DNA of 64,000 bases, taken from NCBI GenBank assembly GCA_907165065.1, contig OU015528.1:44507515-44571514 (forward strand), written 5' to 3'. Within the stretch, counting starts at the first letter, position 1. Each line of letters opens with the position of its first letter. The notes under the pieces are model-generated. The model saw only the letters and a program-made list of their open reading frames with translations, made no database searches and had not been told where the DNA came from. Shown piece by piece: positions 25,823 to 37,700 of this stretch. This DNA is from Caprimulgus europaeus. Taxonomy: Eukaryota > Chordata > Aves > Caprimulgiformes > Caprimulgidae. Position numbers and translations under genes: made by a program.

Positions 25823-25874
25823 AAAAAAAAAAGAAAAAAAAAAAAGGAAAATAAAAAAAGAAAGAAAAGAAAAA
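25823..25874 (+). repeat. A-rich purine tract
   Basis: About 52 nt of A with scattered G, plus one T, such as AAAAAAAAAAGAAAA and GAAAGAAAAGAAAAAC. It could be a decayed poly(A) tail, but the sequence before it shows no retrotransposed gene or SINE and no matching target duplication was found. Confidence 0.7.
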
Positions 25875-27023
25875 CTTTAATGATTTTTCCTAAAGAAAAC
25901 GCTTTTGGCAAAAGTCCAAGTCAAGAAAGCAAGCCAAAAAGCTACAGTTCTCATTTTGGAAATGTTTGCTAGATGAAGAATTGATATTCATTTAAACAGA
26001 ACCATGATTTCATTAGAGACAAGTTTCCTTTGGCAAACCAATTTTATGTTATGACAGTGAACTTCTTAAAAATGAAATGCTTCTCAGATGGCATTCTTAC
26101 AAATATCTGGCAATGATTTATGAAGCTATTGTGCTGATAGTTGTTAAACAAAAAGTAGTACTTGTCTAGCAGTAAAAAAATGAATTTGCATTGATGGTCA
26201 TTAATGCTGGTACAGCTTTAAAGTGGAAAAATGTTTGAATGGTGTTTGATCTTAAACAGCTGTTAAATATTTACTGCTCATTTACCAAATTCCTCAGAGC
26301 ACAAAGTTTTGCTTTTTCTGTGGCCTGATATTAATGGATAAGAACTGATCCCTCAAAAATTGCACTGTAGGAAATAGGGGGGTGATGGGGAGCCAAGACA
26401 TTTTAAATACTCTTCTTGCATATGAAGAATGTATGCAGAAATTTTGTGAACATTCAAGAGCTGGATGCTGCATATGTTAAACATAAAACATGTCTGCCTT
26501 GCAAATGCACTAATACTTGAGTGAACGTTTGGCTACTATTAGTGTTGTTAATGGGGTGTACCTGTGCCTATGTTTGTTATAGCTCTGTTTAGCACAGCTT
26601 CATCCAAAAGGCTCAGAGTTTAAGAAGGAATAGGAATATTGGAAGAGATGTGCAAGTTGGATTTGTGTACTGAAGCAGGAGGCTTCATACTACACTCAGA
26701 ACCACCTGACATTTGCTTTAGAAAGTGCAGTGGAAAGACATTTACTTTTTGAGTCATACATCTGCTGTTAGGTATGTGGATGTAGCTGTTCTAAGCAAAT
26801 GTGATGGACCATTGTTAACTGGTAAAACATATCATCTGCTCAGAAAATGACAAGGAGTATGTTTTGGACTGTTGTACAGCACAACGCCAGATATGCATGT
26901 CCCATGTTTGAGAGGTATGTGGCCTAGACGGAACAATTTTAGAAGAGGAAGTAATTTATCATTAAAGACCAGTAAACCATAAAATTCTAAGCATATGCAA
27001 AGGAATCTACATACCAGACCAAG

Positions 27024-27083
27024 TTGTGTGGGTTGGATTTTTTTTGTGTTGTTTGTTTGTTTGGTTTTTTTTGGGTTTTTTTG
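27024..27083 (+). repeat. G/T-only low-complexity tract
   Basis: The plus strand is nearly all G and T, with GTTTGTTTGTTTGG and two runs of seven or more T separated by GGG. It belongs to a set of such tracts in this window. The long frames here are low-complexity artefacts. Confidence 0.75.
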
Positions 27084-28781
27084 ACAAAGAATAAAATTAA
27101 TTTATGTAACTTAAGGGACAACAAAACTTTCTTCAAGCTGCTTGTAGTTTGCTTGGATCCTGAACAGAAGAAATGTTTCATGAACTTGAAATCTAGAAAC
27201 TTTTAGAAAATAATGTCAAAGTAGTTGTTATTACTACATCTATTTTTTACTGCCCCTTTCTGCATTTTTTGTGGGTTCTCCCTGTCCCCTCCACCCTGCA
27301 ATTACTATATGAGTTGGGGAACAGCTTTGGAACTTGATTGAGTATTTTTAATGAAAAAAAATCCACTTATTTGTAGTCAAGTTAACGGTTATATGAAGCA
27401 TACAAACTGTAAAGTCTAGGTGATAATCTGAAAAGTCTTAACAGTGTTCCTCCTCTTACCTACGGCTGCCTTTAACACTGCTAGTTGGCAATATAAAAAA
27501 AATCTAGCCTCCTAAACAAAGGGATCTTGATCTTGATAGTGTTTCTTCAAATTCAAGAGTGTATATTTAAGTGGAATAGATAATTTGGCATCTTATTAAT
27601 ATTAGTTGGAGTTGTGCCTTTAAAGAGAAAGGTATACAGTTCCCAGACACTACAGTATGATAAATAATGAACAGAGGGGAAAACTGATCTCTCTTTCCTG
27701 TGGTATTTTCCTCATTAGGGCAAGCACAGGATATTTTGAATTATTCATGAACTCTGACATGGTAGTAACTGAGCCCAACCTCCTGTCTTGCAAACTTTTT
27801 TGGTTTCTGTTATGATGTGCATTTTCTTTCACAGCAAGATTATTTACTTTTGCCACAGCTCACTTAATTCTGGATGGATCTAGCTATTTGCGAACTTGGA
27901 GGAGTGGTCACAGGGAAATGAACGGTTACTGCCTTGGCTTAATATTTCATAAAAGAGTGAATTGCATTGAGCCTCTGACAACATGAAATTTCAAATCATG
28001 CCTCTAAAAACACTTCTACAAAGAAACTTTCACTGAAGCATTCATTCAGGATTGTTTTGGGTTTTTTTTTTTCTTTTCTTTTCTCTTTTACTGTTTCTTT
28101 CATAATCATATGTTAATGCTGATCCTGCTCTCCTGACTGGCACTTCAGTGCCTCAAGGCATTTGAGTATGGATTGTAACACTAGCAAATTGCCACATACA
28201 TAGAAATTGCCCATTTGTAACCAATACTGTATCAGAGAGGCAGCAGGAGGTCCTCACTTCCTTTCATATGTGCTCTAAAGTTAATGCTTTTATTAGCAGG
28301 AAACTGTGAAAAGGAATATCAATTTTTATTCCCAGGCTACTTTGCTCGAAGCTTTGTTGTCAACTTTTGTAGTGCTTTTTGGCACAGAGTTTCAATATTC
28401 AGTGATAACCAATTAATTAGCCTCTGTTTGAAAACTAGTTTTGGAGTTGGGATCTCATATTTTTGTGGCCTATCTGAATTAATGTTGCTTGTAAACATAA
28501 TGTTTTCATAAATACACATGCAAAATATCAGCACGAAAAGCTAGGTGTGTTGACTTGCCTGAAGTAAAGCACCTTTTGCTTAAGTTAATGTTGAGCATTG
28601 AATTTTTACAGTAGTTGCTAGACAATACCCAAGAGTTTATTCTTATAACTGCATTTTATTCTTTTTTATGTCTTCCTGAGAAAAAGGTTCTTTGAAATGC
28701 TCATTTACCAATGTTATACTTTTAAAAATGCCTCAAAGAACCCCTGAAACTTACAAGGGCATAGATGAGTAATTTAAATTG

Positions 28782-28817
28782 CTTCAAGTTTTTATATAAC
28801 TTCAAGTTTTTATATAG
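28782..28817 (+). repeat. 18-bp tandem duplication
   Basis: CTTCAAGTTTTTATATAA is followed by CTTCAAGTTTTTATATAG. The two units differ only at the last base, implying a recent duplication. Confidence 0.88.
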
Positions 28818-30660
28818 CAGTTCATCTACATAAAAAACTATGATTAAGCAGTGGGTAATGATTCAGGATACAAATTATTTTCTCCTATGAAATGTGTGTG
28901 TTTAGACAGAAAAAATGTGATTGTGTTGTGCTAATTAGTTTCTAGGTAGCAGAAAGTATATGTTTCTCAGGAGAAAAAGTTCAGTTATTGTACACTGCCC
29001 ATACTGTCTCCTTCTGATGTAGTTTCTAGATAGAGTTTGGATTTTAAAGTGATAACACAACTGTTATATACTTGCTATGTACACCATTGGTAGATTAATA
29101 ACAGAGTTTAGCAGTACATAACTAATGGATGAAAAGATACTTGCACTTGTAAAATACTGTTGTTAGTATGGCAAGTTAAGAAATCAGAGAGATCAGAAGG
29201 GGAAAAGCCATTATTAGAAATGGTGGAGTGATACTTACTACAGATAAAAAGCATTCTAAAATAGGAATTTTCTAAAGATGCAACCTGAAAAAGAAGGAAC
29301 AGTAATATATACTGTAGAGAGGAAATGCCAGAAGAAAAGGTAAAAAATGGAAGAGTCTGGAAAGTCTCTTCTTAATCCAGAGAAAGGTGGAAACCTAGAC
29401 TAATAACTTTGTTTCCTACATTTTTAAGTGTTCCACATAAGTATTAATTAAAGATTAAGACTAAATTTTAATTAAAAAAGAATTAATTGGAGTGTCACCA
29501 CTTTTAAGTCCTTTGCATATGTGTAGGTCTTCTAAGCAGAAGTTTTCTGAATAGGTATGACAGTCCTTCTGGCAAGTAATAATACAGTTACCACTATTGC
29601 TAGAAATATGAGAAATTATTATTGACATGGTACCTGGAGATCTCTGGATATTACTAATGTAGAAAGAAATTGTATCTAGAACAGCAGATTTTGTTTAATA
29701 TTGTGGAGGTTGTCAGTGTAGAGATTATGAAAATCCTTGCTTAAATTTTAAAATGTTAGATGATCTGTAATCTGAAGGAACTCACATGCAACAAGAAGCA
29801 ATGTGTGGAAAGAGAGAATTCTCTTTTTTCCTCTTTGAATTATTGGAGTAGTAAGAAGGATTTAGTGTGCATAGTACCTTTCACAGGCTTCCAGCACTGT
29901 GCAGAATGGCAGATGCTGTATTATTAATACAGAAAAGGACAAGGAAGACAACAATTGTGCCTGCATGTTGCAGTACATGTTTATATGTCGAGGCAGAGTC
30001 CCTTTTAATGTTTAGGCAAACACACTGCTAAAGTGCCATGTTATCCAAGAAAAATGTCAAGGCAAGTAAATACCAGGTTTCCTCTGTAAGCTGGTACTGC
30101 CAGTTTTGCCTGGCTCATATTGATGTTTGTGTCCCTTCCTTTCCAATCTACCAATGCATGCATGACCTTTGGGCGTTATTACTTTTTGTCTTTATCAGAC
30201 AGTAGGCATTCCTGTGCAATTGATGTCTTCAGAGAGGTGCAGAAGGCCATTTGGCAGCCAATACAGTTTCATTTGCGTAAGCAATATCTTTGGGATAGCT
30301 GTAGAATAAACTACATATCTCCTCTATTTATTAACAACAAACAGGCTAGGTCTGGACCTGGATATATGTCTCTGCTAACATGTGTCATGGCAAGTTTCTC
30401 ACACAGTTCCATGAATGGGAGTCTGTTTTAGGTGGTGCTTTTGCGGTTTCTGAAGATTAATGTGATTCCAGCACACTAGCCATCTTCTTGCACCAGGCTT
30501 GCAAGCTTTGAAAACTGAGAGCCTTGAGTGACTGAATCATGCAGTAGGTGTTTTGGTTTGCCTTGTAAATGTTTGTGATGTCACTACTGCCAGTGCTAGA
30601 GAATAATAATCTGGCTGGATTAAATGCTGTAAAACATCCCTGCTGCTCTCCATCATCATG

Positions 30661-31615
30661 AGGTGGATTGAGAACTGGCTGACTGGCAGAGCTCAGAAGG
30701 TTGTGATCAGCAGCGCAGTCTAGTTGGAAGCCTGTAACTAGCGATGTTCCCCAGAGGGTCAATACTGGATCCGGTCTTGTTCAACATATTCATCAATGAC
30801 CTGCATGAAGGAACAGATTGTACCCTCAGCAAGTTTTCTGACAATACAAAACTAGGAGGAGTAGCTAATACAGTGGAGAGCTGTGCTGCCATTCAGCGAG
30901 ATCTGGACAGGCTGGAGAGATGGGTGGGAAGGAAGCTAATGAAGTTTAACAAAGGCAAGTGTAGATTCCTGCACCTACGGAGGAATAACCCCATGCACCA
31001 ATATAGGTTGGGGGTTGACCTGCTGGAAAGCAGCTCTGCAAAGGACCAGGAAATCCTGTTGGACAGCAAGTTAACCATGAGCCATCAGTGTGCCCTTGTG
31101 GCCAAGGCGGCCAATGGTATCCTGGGGTGCATTAAGAAGACCGTGGCCAGCAGGTCGAGGGAAGTTTACTTTCTCCTCTACTCTACTCTAGTGAGGCCAC
31201 ATCTGGAGTATTGTGTCCAGTTCTGGGCTCCCCAGTTCAAGAAAGACAAGAAAGTACTGGAGAAAGTCCAGTGAAGGGGTATGAAGATGATTAGGGGACT
31301 GGAGCATCTCTCTTATGAGGAAAGGCTGAGAGAACTGTGACTCTTCAGCCTGGAGAAGACTGAGAGAGGATCTCACCACTGCTTGTAAATACCCAAAGGG
31401 CAGCTGTCAAATGGATGGGATCAGACTCTTCTTAGTGGTGTCCAGTGACAGGACAAGGGGCAACAGGCACAAACTGGAACACTAGATGTTCCATCTGAAG
31501 ATTAGGAAAAACTTATTTGAGTGTGACAGAGCACTGGAACAGGCTGCCCAGAGGGGTTGTAGGGTCTTCTCTGGAGATACTCAAAACCCACCTGGATGCG
31601 ATTCTGAGCAACCTG
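30661..31615 (+). pseudogene. CR1 ORF2 reverse transcriptase remnant, inactive
   Basis: The longest open part (30744-31271, about 176 codons) carries the C-terminal reverse transcriptase and thumb region of CR1 ORF2. It shows [11 protein letters not shown], the active-site region FSDNTKLGG at 30834-30860, [10 protein letters not shown], and [11 protein letters not shown]. The family motif is F-A-D-D; here the second catalytic Asp is Asn (codon 30843-30845), so the enzyme would be dead. A one-base insertion near 30752-30756 shifts the upstream frame. In-frame TGA codons occur at 31272-31274 and 31338-31340, and the frame is lost further on. In life this protein copies its own RNA at a nicked chromosomal target. 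This copy is a fossil. Confidence 0.93.
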
Positions 31616-31702
31616 GTCTCTATGTACATGCTTTGGTAGGGGGATAGGACTAGGTGATCTACAGAGGTCCCTTCCAACCGCTACCATTCTATGATTCTGT
31701 GA
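30661..31702 (+). mobile_element. CR1 LINE, 5'-truncated, about 1.04 kb
   Basis: This is the longest retrotransposon copy in the window. It starts inside the reverse transcriptase part of ORF2 and runs through the ORF2 C-terminus, the short 3' UTR (GGTCCCTTCCAACC) and the tail ATTCTATGATTCTGTGATG. No poly(A) follows, as expected of CR1, and I see no convincing target duplication. The 5' edge is where family similarity fades, near GGTGGATTGAGAACTGGCTG. The antisense frame at 31502-31885 is a shadow of this element. Confidence 0.96.
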
Positions 31703-34700
31703 TGATCTTTCCATCAGCTGCAACAATATAAACAGGAAGTATTTATCCACTGGAGCTGTAACATGGGTCCAGCAGAAACAAACAGAAATAAGGAATCTAC
31801 CTAGGCAAAAATGGCCACTCTGAAGATGCCTGTGAGATAAAACCACCTCTACTCTAATAGTACAAGCAAGTCTCTCTGAAAGCATCGTAAGTCAAATCAC
31901 TGGCTTAAATTAGTGAGGAGCTGATCGAGAAAAAGATCCCTAGGAATCCTAGCAACAACCCCATTACCTGAGATATCTGTTTGATGCAATTACATGGCTA
32001 GGGGTTGAGTGCAGTTCTGCAATATATCTATTCATAGGTGAGCATGCTAATTCTGGATGTTTAATTCCCAGTTAAGTACGTGTTCCTCTCTGGGTATAAC
32101 ATCTATGTATCATTTCCTTATGTGTAATTAGTGATGCTAATACATGTTTCAGGGTTTGCGGCAAGTTTTTCACGTGATGATTTCTTCTCGGTTGCTCAGA
32201 ATTGTATCAAGAGACTTGGCTTAAATTTTACTTCCTATTCAAGATTATTATTTTTTAATAGAGTTGATGTTTTTAAAATTTAGGTAAAGTCTACATGTCC
32301 CTTTGTATTTCAGCTTTGCTGAACATTGATAAATCAAAGGTTTTGTTTTCAGAAAGGCTGTATTTCTGTTAGTTTTCTATACTGAAACAGCTACTTTGAG
32401 TCTTTTAGTATGATGATGAACACAATAAATTTGTAAACAATAATATTGCAAATTTATATTGGATGTACAGACAAAATTTTAATTATTTGAGAGCGTAGGT
32501 CTATCATATGAATGATAACAAACAAAAGCAACTTCTCTTCCCCTTCTCTCCTCCGCCAAAACAGGCGAATATTTGATTCTCAAAGCTTCTTACAACTACC
32601 AAGTCAAACAGAAGCTCATCTTCTAACTCAGCTGTATGTTATTTAGGCTACAGAAGCAAGATCTGTTCTTCATTTTAATGACAAACCAAAATAAAACCTA
32701 ACTTTAGAAATGGAAGCAGACAAAAACATATATTAATGAAACACTAGGGCTAAAATATTACAAAGAGTAGATCATGCAAAAAAAAAAAAAAAAAAAAGCA
32801 GGCATCTAAGAGTTTTAATTCCTGAAAGAAGAATGTGAAAAATTTTTCCCCTTTAAATCTGTGGCTTTTTTTCTGAAATTTTATGGGAAATAAGTGCTTT
32901 ATATAGAAATGTTAAGAAATAATTTGAATATTCTAGAAACCTGAAAATGTAAAATGAAAATACAGTAGAGCATGCTTTGTAGCTGAAATTTACTTAAATT
33001 TATTATGTTTATTATAGCAGTTATTAAGAAGCAACAACAGAATAGATTCATACTGAGAGGATTAATGTATTGAATTAATTTATGAATTTTAGGAGATTAG
33101 TTGATATCATTATACAATTGGCTGCAATTTTTCATTTCCTAGTGGTCTTTAACAAAAAGATTTTCTTCAAACTATTCTTTATCATTTTATGCTAATAGCA
33201 GAAAATTACCATATCCACTTTTGTCCTTCCTATTTTTGTTTTCCCCTCCAATTGTTTTTTGCTTTTCCAATGAAAAAACGAAAAGAATGACCTAAAAAGA
33301 AATAATTGGCACTATTTGCTTAGTAACATTGCAGCGGGGTGGGAAGTATTTTTTCTTAACAGTTGTAATGCAAGTAGGATTTCAGGTAGTCAGTTCTCTC
33401 TTTTCTTGTTGACCATGAGTATGAAATAAACTTTTCCTTTATGTTTCTGAAATGAATGTGTATTCATGCCAGGAATGGTTTTCAAAGTAGCCTGCTACTT
33501 CTGCTATTGTGTTCCTTTCTACATGTCTTTCAGTCTCAAATTTGAAAAGAAAATATGCTTCGTCTTTAAAGAATACTAGGCTTTTGTTTTCTCATCTAGT
33601 AGTGTTAGGATAAAGTGAATGCTGAATCTTTTATGAAGGCCTTTTGTAAAGCTCTAGTGATGACAATTTTGTCTGCGTAATGTGTCTGCTGGTTTTCACT
33701 GTCTGTGCATGGACAAGGACAGAGGATGAGGATCAGGCTTGGTTACAGGTTAAGGGGTGAGCTCTGGGTGACTGCAGGTTGGGTCTTTTCCCTGAGTTCC
33801 AGGTTGGCTCTTGTACTTCTTGTCAAATGCTGCAGAACACTGACGGTTTTGTCAACAGCTTTTATGTTCTGGAAGGCTTTTGCTCTTCATTATTGATCCT
33901 TCTGAAGACAGATTTTGAGCTATTTTAGGGTAATATCAAAATGTTTGTACTGTTCTTCAGATGTTCATTTGCCAGAAATACGCTGTCTGTCAAAAGCCTT
34001 TCTAGGACCCTGGATTCTTTCATTTCCACTGCCTGCCCAGACTGATGCAGATAGGAAGTGCATGAGGGATGCGCTACTGTGTGAGAGAATATGAATTTTT
34101 GTCACATACTGTTTGTCAGCCAGGTGGATACCTGTAGCCCTCTTCAGACAGCACTCGTGGCATTATCTGGGAATACTAACAGCCCAAAGTTCACAACTAT
34201 AAAAGAAGTAAACACTTTTTGCAAGAGTCTATCAAGAACCTGATCCCTCAATGACTCTGTATGTGATAGTTATAGGAGCCTGAGGATAAACTTGCTTTTG
34301 AAGCTGGAAGAAATTTTGCTGTCAAATGCACCTGGCCAGAGGAGAAAGCAGCCAAGGGGAAGTCTGTTGGCCACTTCAAATATAATTACTTCATCTTGTT
34401 CCTGCAGAGGTGCAAGGTTGGACATATTTCAAGTGTGACCTACTGGATACTGATACTAGGTTCTTGGAAGATTGTTAAAAAGCAGAAGTACAGATTCAGC
34501 TTCTTTGAAGGTCCAGTGTTTCCAGAGCTGCCAGCTGCCAAGAGCTCCAGGTGAGCGTAAGTGACCTTGGGCTTGCTCCAGGACGTAGCACGTGATGGTC
34601 AGATTTAGTGTAGGCAGGCTTGAAATACTGAAAATGAGGCCAGAGATGAGATGTAGACAGCCCAGTTTAACTTCATATGTGATAAACTCATCAGGAATAC

Positions 34701-37700
34701 ACCCAGCGCTTAGTCCAATGGCTTTCATATTATTACAGATAAATGGATAGTGCTTCAGAGTCTGCCAGAGGTGTGTTTTGGCAAAGACCTTACAGAAAGC
34801 TCCTCAGCTTCTAATATTTTCCTGTTTGTGACTGTTTCCTTGACAGATCTTCAGCTAGCAAGGAAAATGCTTGGGATTTTCAAATATGCTTTCATGGCTC
34901 AACTAAGTCAATCCAGTTCATCACCTGCCAAGTTTATTTGCCTGACACTAAGGCAGGGTGCTAACCTGTTCCTATCCTGTTTTCTGGTCTCATATTCTAC
35001 AGGAGAATTTTTACTTCCCTGATACAGTTAGCTGTTTGAGAGAGCTCAAATTGTGAGGGGTGGCAGTGGTGATATTGGAGTTAGTTTTGGGGATTTATTT
35101 TTTTTTTTTTTTACCCTGCTTGATTTGCCATGCCATGAATAGATAAATGCCAGGGCTGATTGCACAGTTAGCATGTTGTTATCAGACTAGCTTGGCTGAA
35201 TGGTCAAACTGCATGCATGGGTACCTTTTTGTCAGTGAAGGAGTTGTTATGTATGTGATCAACACCACTGGTTTCTTTGAATAAAAACCAAAATTCAGCT
35301 GTAATGATTATTGTACAATGTGTGATCATTATCTTTCTTCTTTACTGGAGCAAAGGATTATAGTATGTGATACTGTGAGCTTGAGAAAGTGTAAAACTAG
35401 GAATGAAGAAAATAAGAAATGCTAAATGAAATGGAGACAGAAGTTTTTGTCACATATTTCAGGTGTTTTCTTTTTAGTTTGTTTCATTTTTCTCTATCTT
35501 TTGTTGTTGACTTGTTTTTTAACAGTTTTCCTTTTCATCTATCGAGCATTTTCATCTTGCTATCCTAATCTTCTCCTTTGCAGTTTATAATTAGCACTCT
35601 GTTGCTGCATTGCCTGGCTTTCCTGTCTTTGGGATCCTAATTGACTTTTTATGATCTATGTTGCTTTTTTTCTACATGGTCTACTTTTAATTCTCATCTG
35701 CCTACTTTCATATGCATCCAGTCATGTCTTAATTTGAATTCTAATCTCCACCACACTTCTACTAACATAAACACTCCTATTCTACAACCAGAATTCATAG
35801 CTGGTAGGTTCATTATTTTTGAATCTCTAGCTTAAGTGTACTGGGTTTATTTTGTTCAGTACTGCACTGGATTTCTGACTGATATAATACTAATTTTGTG
35901 CTGGCAGAATATTTTAAATAAAAAAGGAAAAAAAAAAAAAAGGAAGTCTTACATTTCCAGAGGAAAGTAGGGATTCTGTTCGAAAGCATCCAGAAAGCAT
36001 CTAGTCACGGCTTCCAGTGTGCTTAACTCGTGAAAGGTGGTAATCACTTGGGTTTTTTGGTTGTGGATCTTATAAAATTGGAGAGTAGGACCTTAAAGGA
36101 AGCCAGACTCCAAACATTGTATTTAAATTAATATTTTCTATTGCACTTTCAAAGAAATTGGAAGTTGAGTCAGACTTTGTTGTGTACAAGTTTTATCCTC
36201 ATAATGCAACTTCAGTAAGCCAATGGCGCATTTATAGCAGTACCTGCCTGACCTCTTAGGTGGCAGCTGCAGGGTGGTGTACCCAGGCATTGGGGCTGCC
36301 TGAAAAATATCCTTATCCAGGGTTTCAGTGGAAATCTTTAAGCCAAAGCAAGAAAAAAAGGTCTGTAACACTTATTTTGATCACTTCACCAAATTGAAGT
36401 TACAACATCTACTCAGTCGTTAATGAAATCCCCACCACTAACAACTTGTAAAATTAAATGTGAGCAATGCTGGTTGATGATGAGTTGTTTTCAACTCTTC
36501 CTGTGGGTGGTTTTGCAGGTAAGAAGTGGGCTGAGCTGTTGGTTGTGGAACAGCCCTGGGGAAGGCAGCACTTGGGGATTTCCAATCCTCTAGGGCTGGG
36601 ATTATGACCCAGCCTGTGCCCGCGGGGTTGGTAGGGTATGCAGGCAACGCGAGGGCTGTGTGGTACCTTGGTAGGGGACACTGGATGCTGCTTAGGATCC
36701 TACAGCATGAGATTGCAAGACAGCTCTGTTATAGCTCTTAAAAATGACTATGGCAGTAACATAGTTTTCAGCTGAACAGTTCTGAATTTTTGCCCAATCC
36801 CTGACAATGGCTTTCTAAAATTTCTCTCTCTTTCAGCTTGATCCACTGATTTTACTGTTAGAGTCTAGGTAGGCATTCATAGTTCTTATTGTAAACAACA
36901 AAAAAACTCCCATGTTTTCTTCATAGCCAGAGAACATAATTTTCAAATATTCTTTTTGCTACAGTCACCATTGGGCCTGAATTCCTGCCTTTTAAGTGAC
37001 AGATATTTGTCTTTTCCAGTGGTATATAGCTTCCCTTTCTGTTGTAAAGTGGTCTTTGGTATATTAAATCTGGCTATTAGTTGTCTTGCATCTTGAGCCA
37101 AAGGGATTTTGTAAAGATGAGAGCATACAGATGAATCTGTTTATGTCAGGGTTTAAGCTAGGAGAAACTTCCCTGCAAACCCTCAAAAAAATGTAGTAGA
37201 AAAAAAAGTTATGAGTTAAGGATGCACCATCAGGAAAATTAATTTTAGATCTATGTGATTTATCAGTGTGTATATGCATCAGTGAATAATACTGTTATAC
37301 AGAATAAAACTTTAATGTGTTAGATGTAATATTTTGTACAGCTTTTAATGGAAAATTTCCCTCCTAAATTTCTCCCTTGAGGTATGTGCTTTAAAATTGA
37401 TTACTCCTTTGAATGGGGACAGACTCTTGCTAAAAAATTCTGTGAGGAGGTAGTGTTCTCTATTTTAGGAGAAGTACATTGTGTGCTGAGTAAAACTGGA
37501 GGAAAGTCAGAGTAATTTGTTATTTTAGCATGATGCTCCGGGTAAGACACAGGATATTGTGCTGTGCTGCAACTCTGTAATATAGCGCGGGAGAAGACTG
37601 ATAATCTTTTGGAGACTTTATTTTTGTTTGTTTTGGATTGCATTGTGTTCACTTGGAGTTTCCATCAGCCCTTCACCATTTTATGAACACTACGATCAAA

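Larger units (their letters stand above)
24550..30660. other. A+T-rich noncoding stretch with low-complexity tracts
   Basis: No gene seen. It holds a (TAA)5 run at about 24973-24987, an A-rich purine tract at 25823-25874, a G/T tract at 27024-27083, a T-rich tract at about 28058-28090 and an 18-bp tandem duplication at 28782-28817. The unique-looking patches at about 26085-26240 and 28300-28520 have the texture of conserved noncoding elements, which only alignment could confirm. Confidence 0.5.

Noticed and set aside
31502-31885. 127-codon minus-strand frame
   Set aside because: It is antisense to the CR1 at 30661-31702. Such antisense frames recur with every copy of this CR1 end, as at 57838-58122 and 24359-24610.
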